DNA from: Tetradesmus obliquus
Lineage: Eukaryota; Chlorophyta; Chlorophyceae; Sphaeropleales; Scenedesmaceae
Length of the DNA stretch: 64,000 nucleotides
Reading direction: 5' to 3'
Assembly (NCBI GenBank): GCA_030272155.1
Contig: CP126201.1
Coordinates: 2,028,501 to 2,092,500, forward strand
Shown here: positions 29,984 to 41,017 of the stretch, piece by piece
Numbering within the stretch: position 1 is the stretch's first letter
Layout: every line of letters begins with the position of its first letter
The notes under the pieces: model-generated
Seen by the model: only the letters and a program-made list of their open reading frames with translations
Told to the model about the DNA's origin: nothing
Databases searched by the model: none
Program-made: the position numbers and the translations under genes

Positions 29984-30405
29984 GCAGCGGAAGCTGTGAA
30001 GGAGGAAGCAGCCGCAGGGATGGATGAAGCAGCAGCAGATAAAGATGCGGCTCTTACAGCTGACACGGCTGCTGCAGCTGCTGCAGATGAGCAGCAGCAG
30101 CAGAAGCAGCGAGCAGCCGACGCCACAGCAGCAGCAGAGGAGACAAGCCAACAGCCAGATGCCGCCAACGTTCGCAGCCTCCTCAGCCGCCTTGCTGACT
30201 GTATGTCCAGCATGCAGGCGCACATGCAGGCTCTAGCTCATTTGGTGGTGCCGTGTGCAGCAGAGCTGCTAGCAACAAGGCAGCAGCAAGCCTCTCTGTT
30301 GCATCAGCGCTCTGTTGAGAGTGCAGCCAGCGGAGGCGCAGCAGCCTTGCAGCGGAGCATCAGCGACCTGTTCAGCTTGCAGCAGCAGGTGCAGCAGCAG
30401 GTAGC

Positions 30406-30448
<43 letters not shown>

Positions 30449-30633
30449 CTCGCCAGGCTGGGTTCATTGGCCTGGCAGGAGCAGCAGCGCAATGCAGAGC
30501 TGCAGCGGTTGGATCTGCATCAGCAGATCTTGCTCGCTCAGCAGCTGCGGCAGCGGCAGGAGCAGCAGCGGCAGCAGGAGCAACAGAAGCTGCTGCTGCA
30601 ACTGCAGGCGCAGCAGCAACAGCAGCTACAGGC

Positions 30634-30672
<39 letters not shown>

Positions 30673-31230
30673 GCAGGTCCTGCAGCAGCAGCGCCAGACG
30701 CCAGGGCAGCAGAAGAATGTGCAGCCACAGCAGGTATGGCCTCACCATGTTTTGACCTGGTTGGAATGTTTCGAGCTAGCTGCGCCCACCTTCTTTTGCT
30801 GTGCAGTTCATGCCTGCATGAGCACCGCATGAAGTGCTTGGCTTGTTGTGCAGCTGCTGGTTGTTTTGGACCACACTTTGTCGCACCCACCCTTCGCGCA
30901 TGCCACGAACGATTCCAAACAGTTGCAACAACATCCTGAGCACCTTCATTTGTGCACACGCTGCTCTTTTTGCCCCCCCCCCCCCCCCCACGAGCCTCTC
31001 GTTGGCTCCTGACTGGGGTTCCCACTCCTCATATGAGTGCAGCATCTAATGTAATGTAATTTAATGTAATGTTTGCACTGCAGGTGCTGTCAGCTGTACA
31101 GCAACTGCTGGCAGTGGTTAGCTCCGCACCGGGCATGACTGAAGAAGAGAAGATGAGCCTGGTTACTGCCGGAGCCAATATGCTGCAGGGCTTACGGCAA
31201 GGAGGACAGCAGCAACAGCAGCAGCAGTAG
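26267..31230 (+). CDS. Large Gln/Ala-rich protein of unknown function (5' end uncertain)
   Basis: Not recognised. Exons: up to 27503, 27738-28906, 29231-30733, 31084-31230; these phases close at a TAG. The open frame reaches back to 26177 but has no ATG before 26568. Position 26267 follows a CAG acceptor, and an upstream exon ATG 26028 to 26060 would join in phase; that is inference. The product is about 1350 residues, dominated by poly-Gln and poly-Ala. Islands of normal composition are SNLRTLLSQISMP, LKRRRPLQISPAAVRA, a basic KRQRVDY, a 'RRVLSDIFVTHDEAKACLKQAVDLGLLPDIS'-like segment (about residues 795-825, written across two exons), an acidic SLDDEDEDDPDA, and a C-terminal helix MTEEEKMSLVTAGANMLQGL. 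Acidic, Gln-rich and KR-rich parts suggest a nuclear transcription cofactor, but there is no diagnostic domain. Echoes of exon 2 and of the last exon are present. Confidence 0.68.
28982..29029 (+). repeat. Echo of the Gln-rich gene's exon 2
   Basis: Repeats the last ~40 bases of exon 2 (SDIFVTHDE) and the following donor GTGCGT plus ~60 bases of intron, 123 bases downstream of the real donor. Both donors are intact. Confidence 0.9.
30973..30989. repeat. Homopolymer run of 17 C
   Basis: Lies in the last intron of the Gln-rich gene. Its length may be a sequencing artefact. Confidence 0.9.
31050..31069 (+). promoter_or_regulatory. Cluster of three TGTAA signals inside an intron
   Basis: TGTAA occurs at 31050, 31055 and 31065, fourteen bases before the last exon of the Gln-rich gene. 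If used, transcripts would end before the last 48 codons. Confidence 0.4.
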
Positions 31231-31236
31231 TGGTAC

Positions 31237-31267
<31 letters not shown>

Positions 31268-31278
31268 CTGCTGTTTCT

Positions 31279-31360
31279 GATGACTGAAAAACGGAAGATG
31301 CGCCTTTTAACTGCGGGAGCAGACATGGTGCAAGGCCTTGTGGAAGGAGGACAGCTGCAG
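31279..31360 (+). repeat. Diverged echo of the last exon beyond the stop codon
   Basis: About 50 bases after the TAG the helix MTEEEKMSLVTAGANM reappears as MTEKRKMRLLTAGADM, still open and followed by a Gln-rich run. Position and divergence mark it as an older duplicate of the last exon, now in the 3' UTR or available as an alternative end. Confidence 0.75.
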
Positions 31361-34300
31361 CAGCAGCGGCAGCAGCAGCGGCAGCAGCAGCAGCAGCACT
31401 CATGGTTTGCTGCTGCTGCCGTCCCTACCACTGCTGATGGCCAGCGGGGCTTGCATTGAGCCAGTTGCGCGCTGCTGTTGGTTCTGCAGCGCTGCGGCTG
31501 AGTGTCATTCGCTTCAGTGGCAGCATCATGTCCATTGTGGTGTCAGAGGCGCCTCTGTTGTCGGGTGACAGCTGTGAGATGCCATTTGGTTGTGGGGCTG
31601 TCAGCAGCAGTACGGCAGAGCACACCATGTCATTTGCGCTGTACTCCCAGGCAATGAAATTGCAGCCTCCCACCAGCCACGATGCATGCTGAGCAACAAC
31701 ATGGCACATGCAACTTGGAACCATCTTGCCTCCAACATGGGAGCCGACCACCTTTGACTCCTGCAGCCAAAGAATGTGTGAATTTGAAGTTGTGGAGTTC
31801 TTTGTGCTGGGCATTCGATAAGGTCAAGGTCAGGTTCACATTGGCCACTGCAGTACACCGCCAAATGCAACAGCGTACTGCCGTTGCTTATTGGTGCGGC
31901 TGTGGTGCAGCACAGCTGCGATGGCTTTGAAAGCGGCCTCATATTGGGCACATTGCACTTGCATTGTACAGCATTGCATAGCGCGTTGTCTTGCAGGGCG
32001 GGGCATTGAATAAGAGTGATTTGGTTGTGCTGCGTCTCACATCCACCACTGAAGGTGGGAACAACCCAGCATGGTTCGTAACTGCTGTGAGCAGCGCTCG
32101 GCAGGAGCACGCTGCTCGATGCTGCAGGTGCTGCATAACAGGCGGCAGTTGACACAGTGGCGGTCTTGAGCTGGCTACTATTCTCACTGAAAGCCATGTG
32201 TTGCGAGGTGACTATGTTTATTTCAGTTTTACACTCAGAACCTGGGCGCTGCTTTTACTCCTGGCATGTAGGAGGAGCTTTTGTCCATGTGAGTCCCCAC
32301 AGCAGTGAAATTGCAGGGTAAAGCAGGGCTGTGCCGTAGCTTTGAATTCCGGCTGCAGACGCCATGGGTTTTGCGCCGGCAGCTGTGCTGCCTGCTGCAG
32401 CAAGGGTGTTGGTTGGGAGGATGGCATATGACTGTTATGACCCACTTTGCAAAGCTCGCAAGGTGGCATATGCATGTGCACGGTTGTCACAAGCAATATT
32501 GAGTGTTACAACAGGCTGGGTTATCAGCAGTAATCTGCTTTCTGTGTGAAAGCAGGCGCTACTTGCTGGGTTTCTTCATCCCATCATTTGTCAGTGTGCG
32601 CTGGTTGTTGCTGCTGACTCCAGCGGATGCTCATCAGGCTGCTGCTGCAGATGCTGTGTGATTTTCATGGGCCATCTGCTGCACACCATCGTGCAAGTGC
32701 AAGTGGTGCAGTGGATGCAGTGCACCTGCAGACTTGCTTGGAATAACACACCACGACGCAGCGGCCATGCATGTGCATTGTGGTTTGTGTCTGTGCTGTC
32801 GTGGCCCCAAATCATCACACTCAATATGCTGGCCCACACGTTGTTGAGCAGAGTGACAACAGCGGCAGCAGCAGCAGGTGGTCAGCACCCTTTTCAGTTG
32901 GCGACAAGCCCTAATAAGCCGCTGCCCTGTGCAGTTGGTAAACACCTGACTGCATGTGTGCCTCTGAGTTCCTTGAAAGTGCGTCATAAGGAGTCAGTTG
33001 ATGGCTGCAGGCGCTTCTGGCAGCACAGGAAAAGCATGTTGCGTGATGCTGCCCCTGTTCACTGCCTGCCCAGTGTGAATCGCTTTATCTTGTGTACGAC
33101 ACAGTCCGTTACCACTCCCGTTTATGTTGTCTTTCTCAACAAATGCATGTGCTGCTCTTCAATACATTCACAAGAGTGCCACTGGCACGGTGCTTAGTGT
33201 TTTAGCCGACCCGTCGCATGTTTTGTTGGTTGTTGCACGTGCCATGGTGTCTCCTGATTAGCAGCTGCTGCACACTGCATGGCGGGTGTAAGCGCTATGA
33301 CACATGTTTTCCTCAGGTGCTTGAGTGAAGCTGCTGTGCCGTCATGCTTTGATGTCATTCTTATGCCCCGCAGAGGGGCGTTGCATCAATGGCCACCATG
33401 TTTTTCAGCAGGTGCTGACGCAGCCCAAGCGCAGGCAGCAGCAGCTGCTGCACTTCCTGATGGTGTAGAGGTCCCTTTTAGGTATACAAACTGTACACCT
33501 CTGGCATGCAGGCAGCTGCACAGGCAGCTGCAGGATCTTGCAGCTGCTGGGCTGAGTTCTGGCCTTTGCCTTTTTGTGATGTGCATTTGAATGGCTGGTG
33601 GCCGCTGTATGCTGGGCGGAATGTTGTGGTGCACCTTGACTTCCCTGCATGCTGGCCATGGCTTGTCATGTGTGTCATCTACGTCATCATCCTGGTGCTG
33701 ATTATCAGGCTGGTGTGACACTGACACTGGCAATGTGCAGCGCGTTTTCCAGACTACAGCAGCAGATATCCAACCCAGATACGCATGTCTAGATACATAG
33801 ATGCGGGTTAGCATATTGGATGAAGGGTCAGAATGCGGAATAAGATGCGGCACAGAAGCTGGCATTCACAGACACCCACCTGCTGCCCAGTTTCGGGCAC
33901 ACATGTGGTGGTTGTCCAAAGGATGCGCTGGCATGACTGCTGCTTCCCTCAAATATGCTTTGTGGAGTGGGTTGGCACTACCACGTGATGGTCAACTGTT
34001 TGCCGGTTGCACAACTGCTAACAGTTGACCTGACCCTCTCCTGACATGAGCCCTTGCGCTGATACTCAGCATGTATGATGCCTGCATGCAATGCGTTGAC
34101 CGCAATACATATTGTCAGGTATCCTTGTGCTACCTCGTTGCATGGTGCTGGCTCTCTTGCCATCCGCCGGCTGCGGCAGTTGCATGGTCAATGCGTGTTG
34201 GTGCAGCTTGCTGCTCATCATTCTGGGCTGGTTATTGTGAGTTGCCTTCCACCACCAGTACGCAACATTGAACCTGCATATTCATGCAGAACATCAAGCG

Positions 34301-35597
34301 CAGACGTGCCTTCAGACAGGGTGTTGAGCCTGCCAAAGCCACTTCTGCGCATGTATGTGTGTTTGCACCTGCAGCCAGCGGCTGCTGCATGAAGCTGCTG
34401 TTTATACTGATTGCATTCAGCTCACCCTGTGAATCGCGCAGCAGAACAGCCCACCAGCAGTAGCTGATCCTAATGGCATGCTTGGCTGCAGCATCAACTT
34501 CACTTTGCTAGTAGCATCAGTTGCTTATCTGATGCATGCTCGGCCGCAGCACTTAGCAGCAGCGGTAGCCTTCTCTGGCCGGATCAGTTTCAGCATGCAC
34601 TGCTGAAGGCACTATGTATAGCATCAAGGTGTCTACAGTAAAAATGTGTCTATAGTGGCACTGTGTTAACCGTACAGGTGTTGCAGCCGTTTGTGGTGCC
34701 CGCGGCATGCCGTTAGTGGTGGGCACCGCACTGTATGCATGACATGCCATCTCAGGTAGTTATAACACGAACCTGATCCGATCACTGGCAGTGACATAAG
34801 CCTGATCAGTGCTGCTCCTTCAGCTGCAGACAGTGGCCTGCATGCACGATGCGCACGCCTAGAAACAGTAATGCTTGGATTGTGGTGTTAGCAGTAGCCA
34901 GGCTGCAGTGTATATAGCATAGTGTTCATGCGACTTACTTGTGGCTTGGTGCTGGCCTGTTGGAGGGCTTTCCCTATCACAACAGCCCCGAAACAGGACC
35001 ATCTTTCCATCAATGGCCTGCATGCAGCGCTGTGCTGTCCTGACGGCCGCCGCCGTGTAGTACAGGTGGCTGTGGGAGGTATGCTTGCCGGTTTGACATG
35101 TTGCGTATCATGCGCAATTGCGTTGCGTTGCATTGCGTTGCAACTATGATAGACTATGCTAGTCATGCATGGTGCATCCCCGACTGTGTTGTCTTGTGAC
35201 GTCACAAGACGTGGCATCATGTGCATTCCTGGCATGCGGCCATTTTCAGGATCTGTTCGATCTGTCGTGGCAGAAGGTTACTGGTACGACTAGCACACTG
35301 CCAAAGATGCCTCTGTCACCAGCTGTTTATGATATGGTAATAACGGTGAGCTTTTAATTCAATCGGTGGGATTGACACTCTGTGGACGACCAGTGACGGT
35401 CGGTTGGGACGGTGATGCTCAAACTTGACAACATAGCATACACAGCTTTACGAACACATGCAAGCCCCCAGGTTTGCAGGCAGTTGCAACAGCGCAATGC
35501 TACTACCATCATTACGGCCAAAGTATAACTGGCACTACCTTAACTTGCAGTGCTACACTTAAATAAATGCTCCCAGAGACAAGGCAGCCACTGCCAA
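31361..35597. other. Gene-poor region
   Basis: About 4.2 kb with no gene I can support. An ATG-started minus-strand frame of 198 codons (32197-31601) is Cys-rich but unrecognisable. One exon-like block on the plus strand is listed separately. The rest is even in composition with few repeats. It may contain the long 3' UTRs of the convergent Gln-rich and PrimPol genes and decayed coding sequence. Confidence 0.5.
35250..35336 (+). pseudogene. Orphan exon-like block
   Basis: An 87-base open block between a TTTTCAG acceptor and a GTAATA donor encodes DLFDLSWQKVTGTTS and ends in LSPAVYDM. It looks like a real phase-0 exon, but I could not find convincing partner exons. It could be a remnant of a lost gene or part of a poorly visible one. 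Confidence 0.3.
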
Positions 35598-35881
35598 TCA
35601 GCCTGTGTCACCGGCCCAGCCACTGCCCTCCACCTCCTGCAGCAGCTGCAGGCACTGCTCGTATTCATCAAGCTCATCATTTTCATCAGCTGCATCTGCA
35701 CCATCAGCCATAACCTGCTCCTCCTGCAGCAAACAGCTGCGCCGCACCCCTGCTGCTGCTGCTGCATCACCCTCAACATGCTGTACAGCAGTACACTGCT
35801 TCTCCTCAAACTGCAGCAGCAGCTGCAGGCACTGCTCATCCTCCCATTCCTCCGCACCCCCTTCCGGCACCTGCGCCTGGC

Positions 35882-35913
<32 letters not shown>

Positions 35914-38900
35914 AAGTGTGCGCCGGCTCCTAGTATTGTTTCCTGCATGCCAGCCTGCTGCTGCTGCTGCAAGTGTGCGCCGGCTCCCAGTGCTGCTTCC
36001 TGCATGCCGGCCTGCTGCTGCTGCTGCTGCTGCTGTAAGTGTGTGCCAGCTCCCTGCACTGCTGCCGCTGCCGCTGTGGGCTTTGAAGCTGCCCCAGCTA
36101 GCCGAGCTGTAGCCGCTGCTGCTGCTGCAACTTGAACGTGAGCATTGTCTGCTGCTGCATGCTGGCTGTACCTCTCCCACACAGCCGCAGGCAGCGGCAT
36201 GCAGGCGGAGCGGTAGCTCCTGCATTCCGGGTCGTAACACTTTTGGTAAAACACGCCTTCCCGAAGGTCCACTGCGTATGCAGGGGCCAGCCGGGGTCAG
36301 CAGAGCAAGGTGAGTCAGCAGCGTGTTGGGGACAGGGGAGGGGTTTCAAGCAAGGATGCGGAGGCAGCAGCAGGGTGAGCCCATCTGAGTAAACTGTAGC
36401 TCCTGCTTTCCGGGTCGTAGCACTCATGGTAGGAGACGCCTTCCCACAGGTCCACTGCGTATGGATTAGGAACATTGAGAAGGCAGGATTGCGAGCATAC
36501 AGCACGAGTGACACACTGACAAACACGCACCACACATGCCCACACGCTGCACCCACCAACGAAGTAGATGCCGTTGGCCTTGTGCTGCCGCTCCACGTTG
36601 CCACACCAGCGGTTGCCCCTCATGTTGAGCACCACGCTGCACTGCCAGGCAGCCGCAGCCAGCCACACGCCGGTGCAGCTGCAGCTGCGCATGTTACACA
36701 GCGCACACAGCATCACCCGTGTCCGCGCTTGCACACACACGACAAGACCGCCAAGTTCACCAACACACGCCACAACTGTAGCAGTGCATGCAACTGGTTG
36801 CAAACTCTCTGTCAACAACTGCCGCACTTGCAAATGCACACACGGTACTCACCAACGTAGTAGATGCCGTTGGACTTGTGTTGCCGCTCCACGTTGCCGC
36901 ACCAGCGGTTGCCCCTCATGTTAAGCACCACACTGCCCGGCAGCCGCAGCCAGCTGCGCACTGCCCCCTGCACATCACCCTGCAGGCAGCACCACAGGCA
37001 GCAGCATATAGTGATATATTGAGCAGAATTAGGCAGCCGTAGCCAGCTGCGCACCTGGCCCTGCACGCCACCCTGCAGGCAGCACCACAGGCAGCAGCAT
37101 ATAGTGATAAATTGAGCAGCATTAGGCAGCCGCAGCCAGCTGCGCACCTGGCCCTGCACGCCACCCTGCAGCAGCACCACAGGCAGCAGCATATAGTGAT
37201 AAATTGGGCAGCATTAGGCAGCCGCAGCCAGCTGCGCACCTGGCCCTGCACGCCACCCTGCAGGCAGCACCACAGGCAGCAGCATATAGTGATTAATTGA
37301 GCAGCATTAGGCAGCCATAGCCAGCTGCGCACCTGGCCCTGCACGCCACCCTGCAGCAGCACCACAGGCAGCAGCAATAAAGTGATAAGGTCAGCAGCAT
37401 CAGGCAACCGCAGCCAGCTGCGCACTGACCCCTGCACGCCACCCTGCAGCAGCACACAACATAGCTAACAGCCCCTACATTCAGTTCAGCACCAACGCTG
37501 TAAGCAGCCAATGCTGTAAGCAGCCAACCTTGCAAGGGCGGCCAGGGAGTGGATGTGAAAGGGGTGTGTGGCATGCCCAGCAGGCCATGTGCTAGCGCGT
37601 GGCACGCGCAGAGTCCAACATGTGAACTTGCATAGCTGCCACGTTTGCTTTGATGCGGGTGATGCGAAGTGTTCAATGGATATGGAAAATGTGCTGTGCT
37701 GCCACCAAACCGCACCTGCACGCAGATGGAGGTTATGAACTGCTCCAGCAGCGGATATGGGCTGGGGCCGTAACATACCACAGCACCAGCTGCTGCTGCT
37801 GTGTGCAGACCTCTGTTCCCCAGCTGCCGGCCTGCTGATCCCCAGCCTCCGTTGCATCCCCCAGGCTGCTGCTGCTGCTTTTGCATCGGCCCGTGTTCGC
37901 CGTCCTGCAGCTGCTGGCTGCTGCTGCAGCTGTTGTGCGGTGTAGAGTTCAGCAGCAGCATGGGCACCGTCTGCCACATCAGCGGCAGCTGCTGCAGCAG
38001 CTGCTGCCACTTGGGCTCAGGCACGTGCAGCAGCGACACAGGCCGGCGCGTCCCGCCTGGGACTGCTGCTGCTGCTGTCATGCGCCACTGCTGCTGCCAC
38101 CGCAGCGCAAGCTCGGCTGGATCTGCTGCTGCTGCTGCCAGTGGCCCGAGGGCGCTGCTGCTGCTGCTGCTGCTGCTGTGGTGCAAGACAGAGATAAGCA
38201 GCTGGTGGAAAGCAGCCTGAGGGTCCAAGGTTGCACCAGCAAATCTGTTGGTCAGCCGCAGGCAGGCGGTCTTGCCAAACTTGCTTGACAGATACAGCCG
38301 AAACGCCCTGCATGCACACGTGAAGCACACCGCAGCAATATAATCTACAAGCACTGCATTTCGTTCTGCTGCGCTTGCACCGTGCTCTTGCACCCTGCCC
38401 GTCACACATGCGCCTGCTGCACCCACCTGTTGCGCGTGTACACGCTCATGTCAACAAACGTGCTGAAGCGATCACCGTCCTTGTTGCGCACCAGCAGGCC
38501 AGCCGCCTGCGAGCTGCTGCTGCCCCTTCCCACACAGCTGCATTGCACGCTGTTGCATCGGCTTGTTGCATGCTGCACACGCACCATGCGGAGCTCTGCA
38601 TGAACACCTGCAAATGTGCTCTACCTGCTGCACCCACCTGTTGCGCGTGTACACACCCATATCCACAAACGTGCTGAAGCCACCACCGTCCTTGTTGCGC
38701 ACCAGCAGGCCAGCTGCCTGCGAGCTGCTGCTACCTCTTTCCACACAGCTGCATTGCACGCTGCTGCATCAGCTTGTTGCACAGCACCCACACACCCACG
38801 CCCCAGCCTGTTGCACAATGCGCTGCTGCACACAGGCACCACGCCGTGCTCTACATGAACCCCTGTAACTGTGTTGGTTGCACCGGCTGCACCCACCTGT

Positions 38901-41017
38901 TGCGCGTGTACACGCCCATATCCACAAACGTGCTGAAGCCATCACCATCCTTGTTGCGCACCAGCAGGCCAGCCGCCTGCGAGCTGCCCCTTTGCAACAG
39001 CCGCAGCAGCACCAGGCGAGCAAACCTACAGCACGACACATGGTGATGTGCAGCAGCAGACATATAATGGTGCGCAGCAGCTGGTACAGCAGGAGGCATT
39101 GGAGGCAGCGTGCGGCCGTAGATGTGGCGATGTGTATGCGCTGCTCAGTCGCTGTCACAAACTGTCCTGCTGGTGCAATGAGGGTGCTTGCATGTTTTGC
39201 ACGGTTGTGCCACTGAAAAGCATGCCTTTGTAGGCTTGAGTAAGCCACCGTTTCACCACCCCGACCATAGGCATGACTGCACGCTGCTGTGGCAATCATA
39301 TGCACCCCTAGCACCAGGCAACAGCATTTACACACGCGCACTCACCTGCCTGCATGGCATGCGTCAGCAAAGGCCATCCCAGGTAGCCGCACCACCACGT
39401 GCCTGCTAAACTTGCTGGGTGTGCTGGCATCTGAATTCACAGCGCATATTCGCTGTGCTCTGCTGTCGTCATCATCTGCACCCCTAACCATCACCAACAC
39501 CAGCGTGTGCTCACCTGCCCGCGTGGCATGCATCAGCAAAGGCCATCCCAGGCAGCCGGACCACCAGGTGCCTGCTGAACTTGCTGGGTGTGCTGGAGTC
39601 AAGCTCCAGAGCATAGCTGTCGTGCCAGGGGATGTTGAAAAGCTGCTGCAGCTGCTGCGCGACGCCGGCCAGCAGCAGCACCACCAGTGCGGCACCATTG
39701 AGGCCAGGGTTGCTGGCTGGGCAAAACTCCAGGTCTGCAAGAGTGATGTCAGAGCAGACAGAGATGGCAAACTTCAAGGTTTAACAGGGCACAGTGCTTG
39801 CAGTACGAACCAGGCACTACTAGCGCGGCACCATCGAGGCCAGGGTTGCTGACTGGGCAGAACTCGAGGTCTGCAGGAGTGATGGCAGAGCAGGAGATGG
39901 TAGATTTTGTTATGTTATGTTGTGTTTGAAGAGGGCAAAGGATTTGCACTGTAAAGCAGGCTGGCAGCTGGCCATGGACTCTACCAGTAGTTGATGGGAG
40001 CAGCAACTGCTGGAGGGCTTTGAGTTGGCAGGCGCTGCAGATGTCCAGTCTTCTTGCAAAATTGGTTGCTTGGACAGTGCAGGCTGCATGGGCTTGCTGC
40101 ATACTGCTGTTTGCCTTGGTATTGTTGGCATATTCATCAATCATAGTTGTATGCAATGGAAGCCTGTTCTTCGACACTAGTTGCACCAGGCTCACCAAAA
40201 TAGAGGTGGCAAGGTGACGCTTGCCGAATGATCTCATAGTGGTGGCGCTCTGCAGGCGGCAGGGCCTTGTAGTGCTGCCAGAACAGCTCTGCGCTGCTGA
40301 CAATGAACACACGCTGGCCGCTGGTTGACACCTCGCATGCAAAAGTCCTGCAAGCATAGGAGGCAGGAGGAGACATACAGGTGGATGGGTGGGTGCATGG
40401 CAGCAGCAGTGGTACATGCAAATAAACCGCTGCATCCAGGAAAAAAAGCCTTGAATGGCGTAATATCCGACAGCTGAGAGGTGACGGGAGAAGACTTGCA
40501 TCTATAGCTGAGCATGGTCTGTGTGGCAGCATCTTTGTCCCAAACATACGTTGACAGCACAGCCTCAACATCTGCATGCCACTGTATTTCTGCTGGGGTC
40601 TATGTGCACTACCTGAGTATGACTGCACACGGCTGCTTGTCTAGGTAATCAAACGCCTCCTTTTGTGCTTTGAAGGTTTTGAACGGTGCTTTGAGGGGGT
40701 TGAAGGCAGGCCTGCACTGGTGCTGGCGGCCTGCCCTGCTGCCTGCTGCTTCTGCGGCAACATGTTCCACTACTTTGTGCCTTTTCAGCCTTTCCAGATT
40801 GTGGAAACTTGAAGCAGTCACCACCTGCAGATGGCAGAGGCAGAGTCATTGTGAAACAGTGAGTGGGCAGTGACAGCAGCAGCATAAAATGCACCGATGC
40901 CAGTCAGGGGCTTTGCTATTATGTTGCACAGCGACGTTTTGTGTCATTAATATTGATCAACACATGCACCAGCCTTCGTGACATCCACACCTTCACAGGC
41001 CGCTTGTCGCCAGGCAT
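35598..41017 (-). CDS. PRIMPOL: PrimPol primase-polymerase
   Basis: Archaeo-eukaryotic primase family enzyme that reprimes stalled DNA forks in nucleus and organelles (family role). Eight exons: 41017-40991, 40824-40613, 40347-40196, 39734-39515, 39025-38897, 38307-37716, 36979-36853, 36271-35598; all phases close, giving 710 residues (human about 560; the excess is Gln/Ala/Ser insertions). Catalytic motifs are complete: LYFDLEF across an intron (Asp131, Glu133), KFSRHLVV (His186) and FVDMGVYTRNR (third Asp, about 238). Exon 6 begins FRLYLSSKFGK and then has a low-complexity insert. The zinc-knuckle primase domain spans exons 7-8: NRWCGNVERQHKSNGIYYV then YQKCYDPEC, with the Cys-His-Cys-Cys set intact. 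The C-terminal tail is a Gln-rich triple repeat followed by two acidic EQCLQLL-type motifs. The nine-codon first exon (MPGDKRPVK) is inferred from splice sites and is the least certain piece. Echoes of exons 4, 5, 7 and 8 fill the introns. Confidence 0.94.
36380..36640 (-). repeat. Echoes of PrimPol exon 8 start and exon 7 end
   Basis: At 36380-36465 the start of exon 8 recurs (VDLWEGVSYHECYDPESRSY) with an acceptor, but the fourth zinc ligand Cys has become Ser. At 36550-36640 the end of exon 7 recurs (NMRGNRWCGNVERQHKANGI) followed by GT. Together they form a second, imperfect zinc-knuckle set inside the intron between the real exons 7 and 8. Confidence 0.88.
36980..37443 (-). repeat. 93-base array of PrimPol exon-7 acceptors
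   Basis: Units of ~44 bases of exon-7 start (GGVQGQVRSWLRLP) plus ~49 bases of intron recur in tandem upstream of the real exon. The positions right after the CAG acceptors are 37443, 37350, 37257, 37165, 37072 and 36979 (the real exon). Spacings are 93, 93, 92, 93 and 93. Within each unit the frame is open through the intron part. None of the five extra copies has a donor. Confidence 0.95.
38430..38760 (-). repeat. Two echoes of PrimPol exon 5
   Basis: The last ~100 bases of exon 5 (GLLVRNKDGDGFSTFVDMGV) recur at about 38640-38745 and 38430-38530, each with donor GTGGGT, about 250 and 470 bases downstream of the real donor. Both keep the frame; the catalytic Asp is retained in both. Confidence 0.92.
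39390..39890 (-). repeat. Echoes of PrimPol exon 4 on both sides
   Basis: Upstream in transcription, about 39825-39880 repeats the first ~50 bases of exon 4 including the catalytic DLEF start and acceptor. Downstream, about 39390-39450 repeats its last ~75 bases (SKFSRHVVVRLPGMAFADA), including the catalytic His, and ends at GT. The real exon lies between. Confidence 0.9.

Noticed and set aside
30372-31025. Minus-strand Ala-rich open frame antisense to the Gln-rich gene
   Set aside because: A shadow of CAG repeats read as CTG/GCT on the other strand.
31601-32197. Minus-strand ATG-started frame of 198 codons, Cys-rich
   Set aside because: No recognisable domain, no codon-bias signal I can see, and no splice partners. 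Kept only as a remark under the gene-poor region.
36980-37443. CRISPR-like regular repeat array
   Set aside because: The repeated unit is exon plus intron sequence without unique spacers, in a eukaryotic gene.
36916-37455. Reading the 93-base PrimPol array as one continuous coding exon
   Set aside because: One unit is 92 bases and shifts the frame. Each unit also has an intron-like second half, and the family protein has this segment once.
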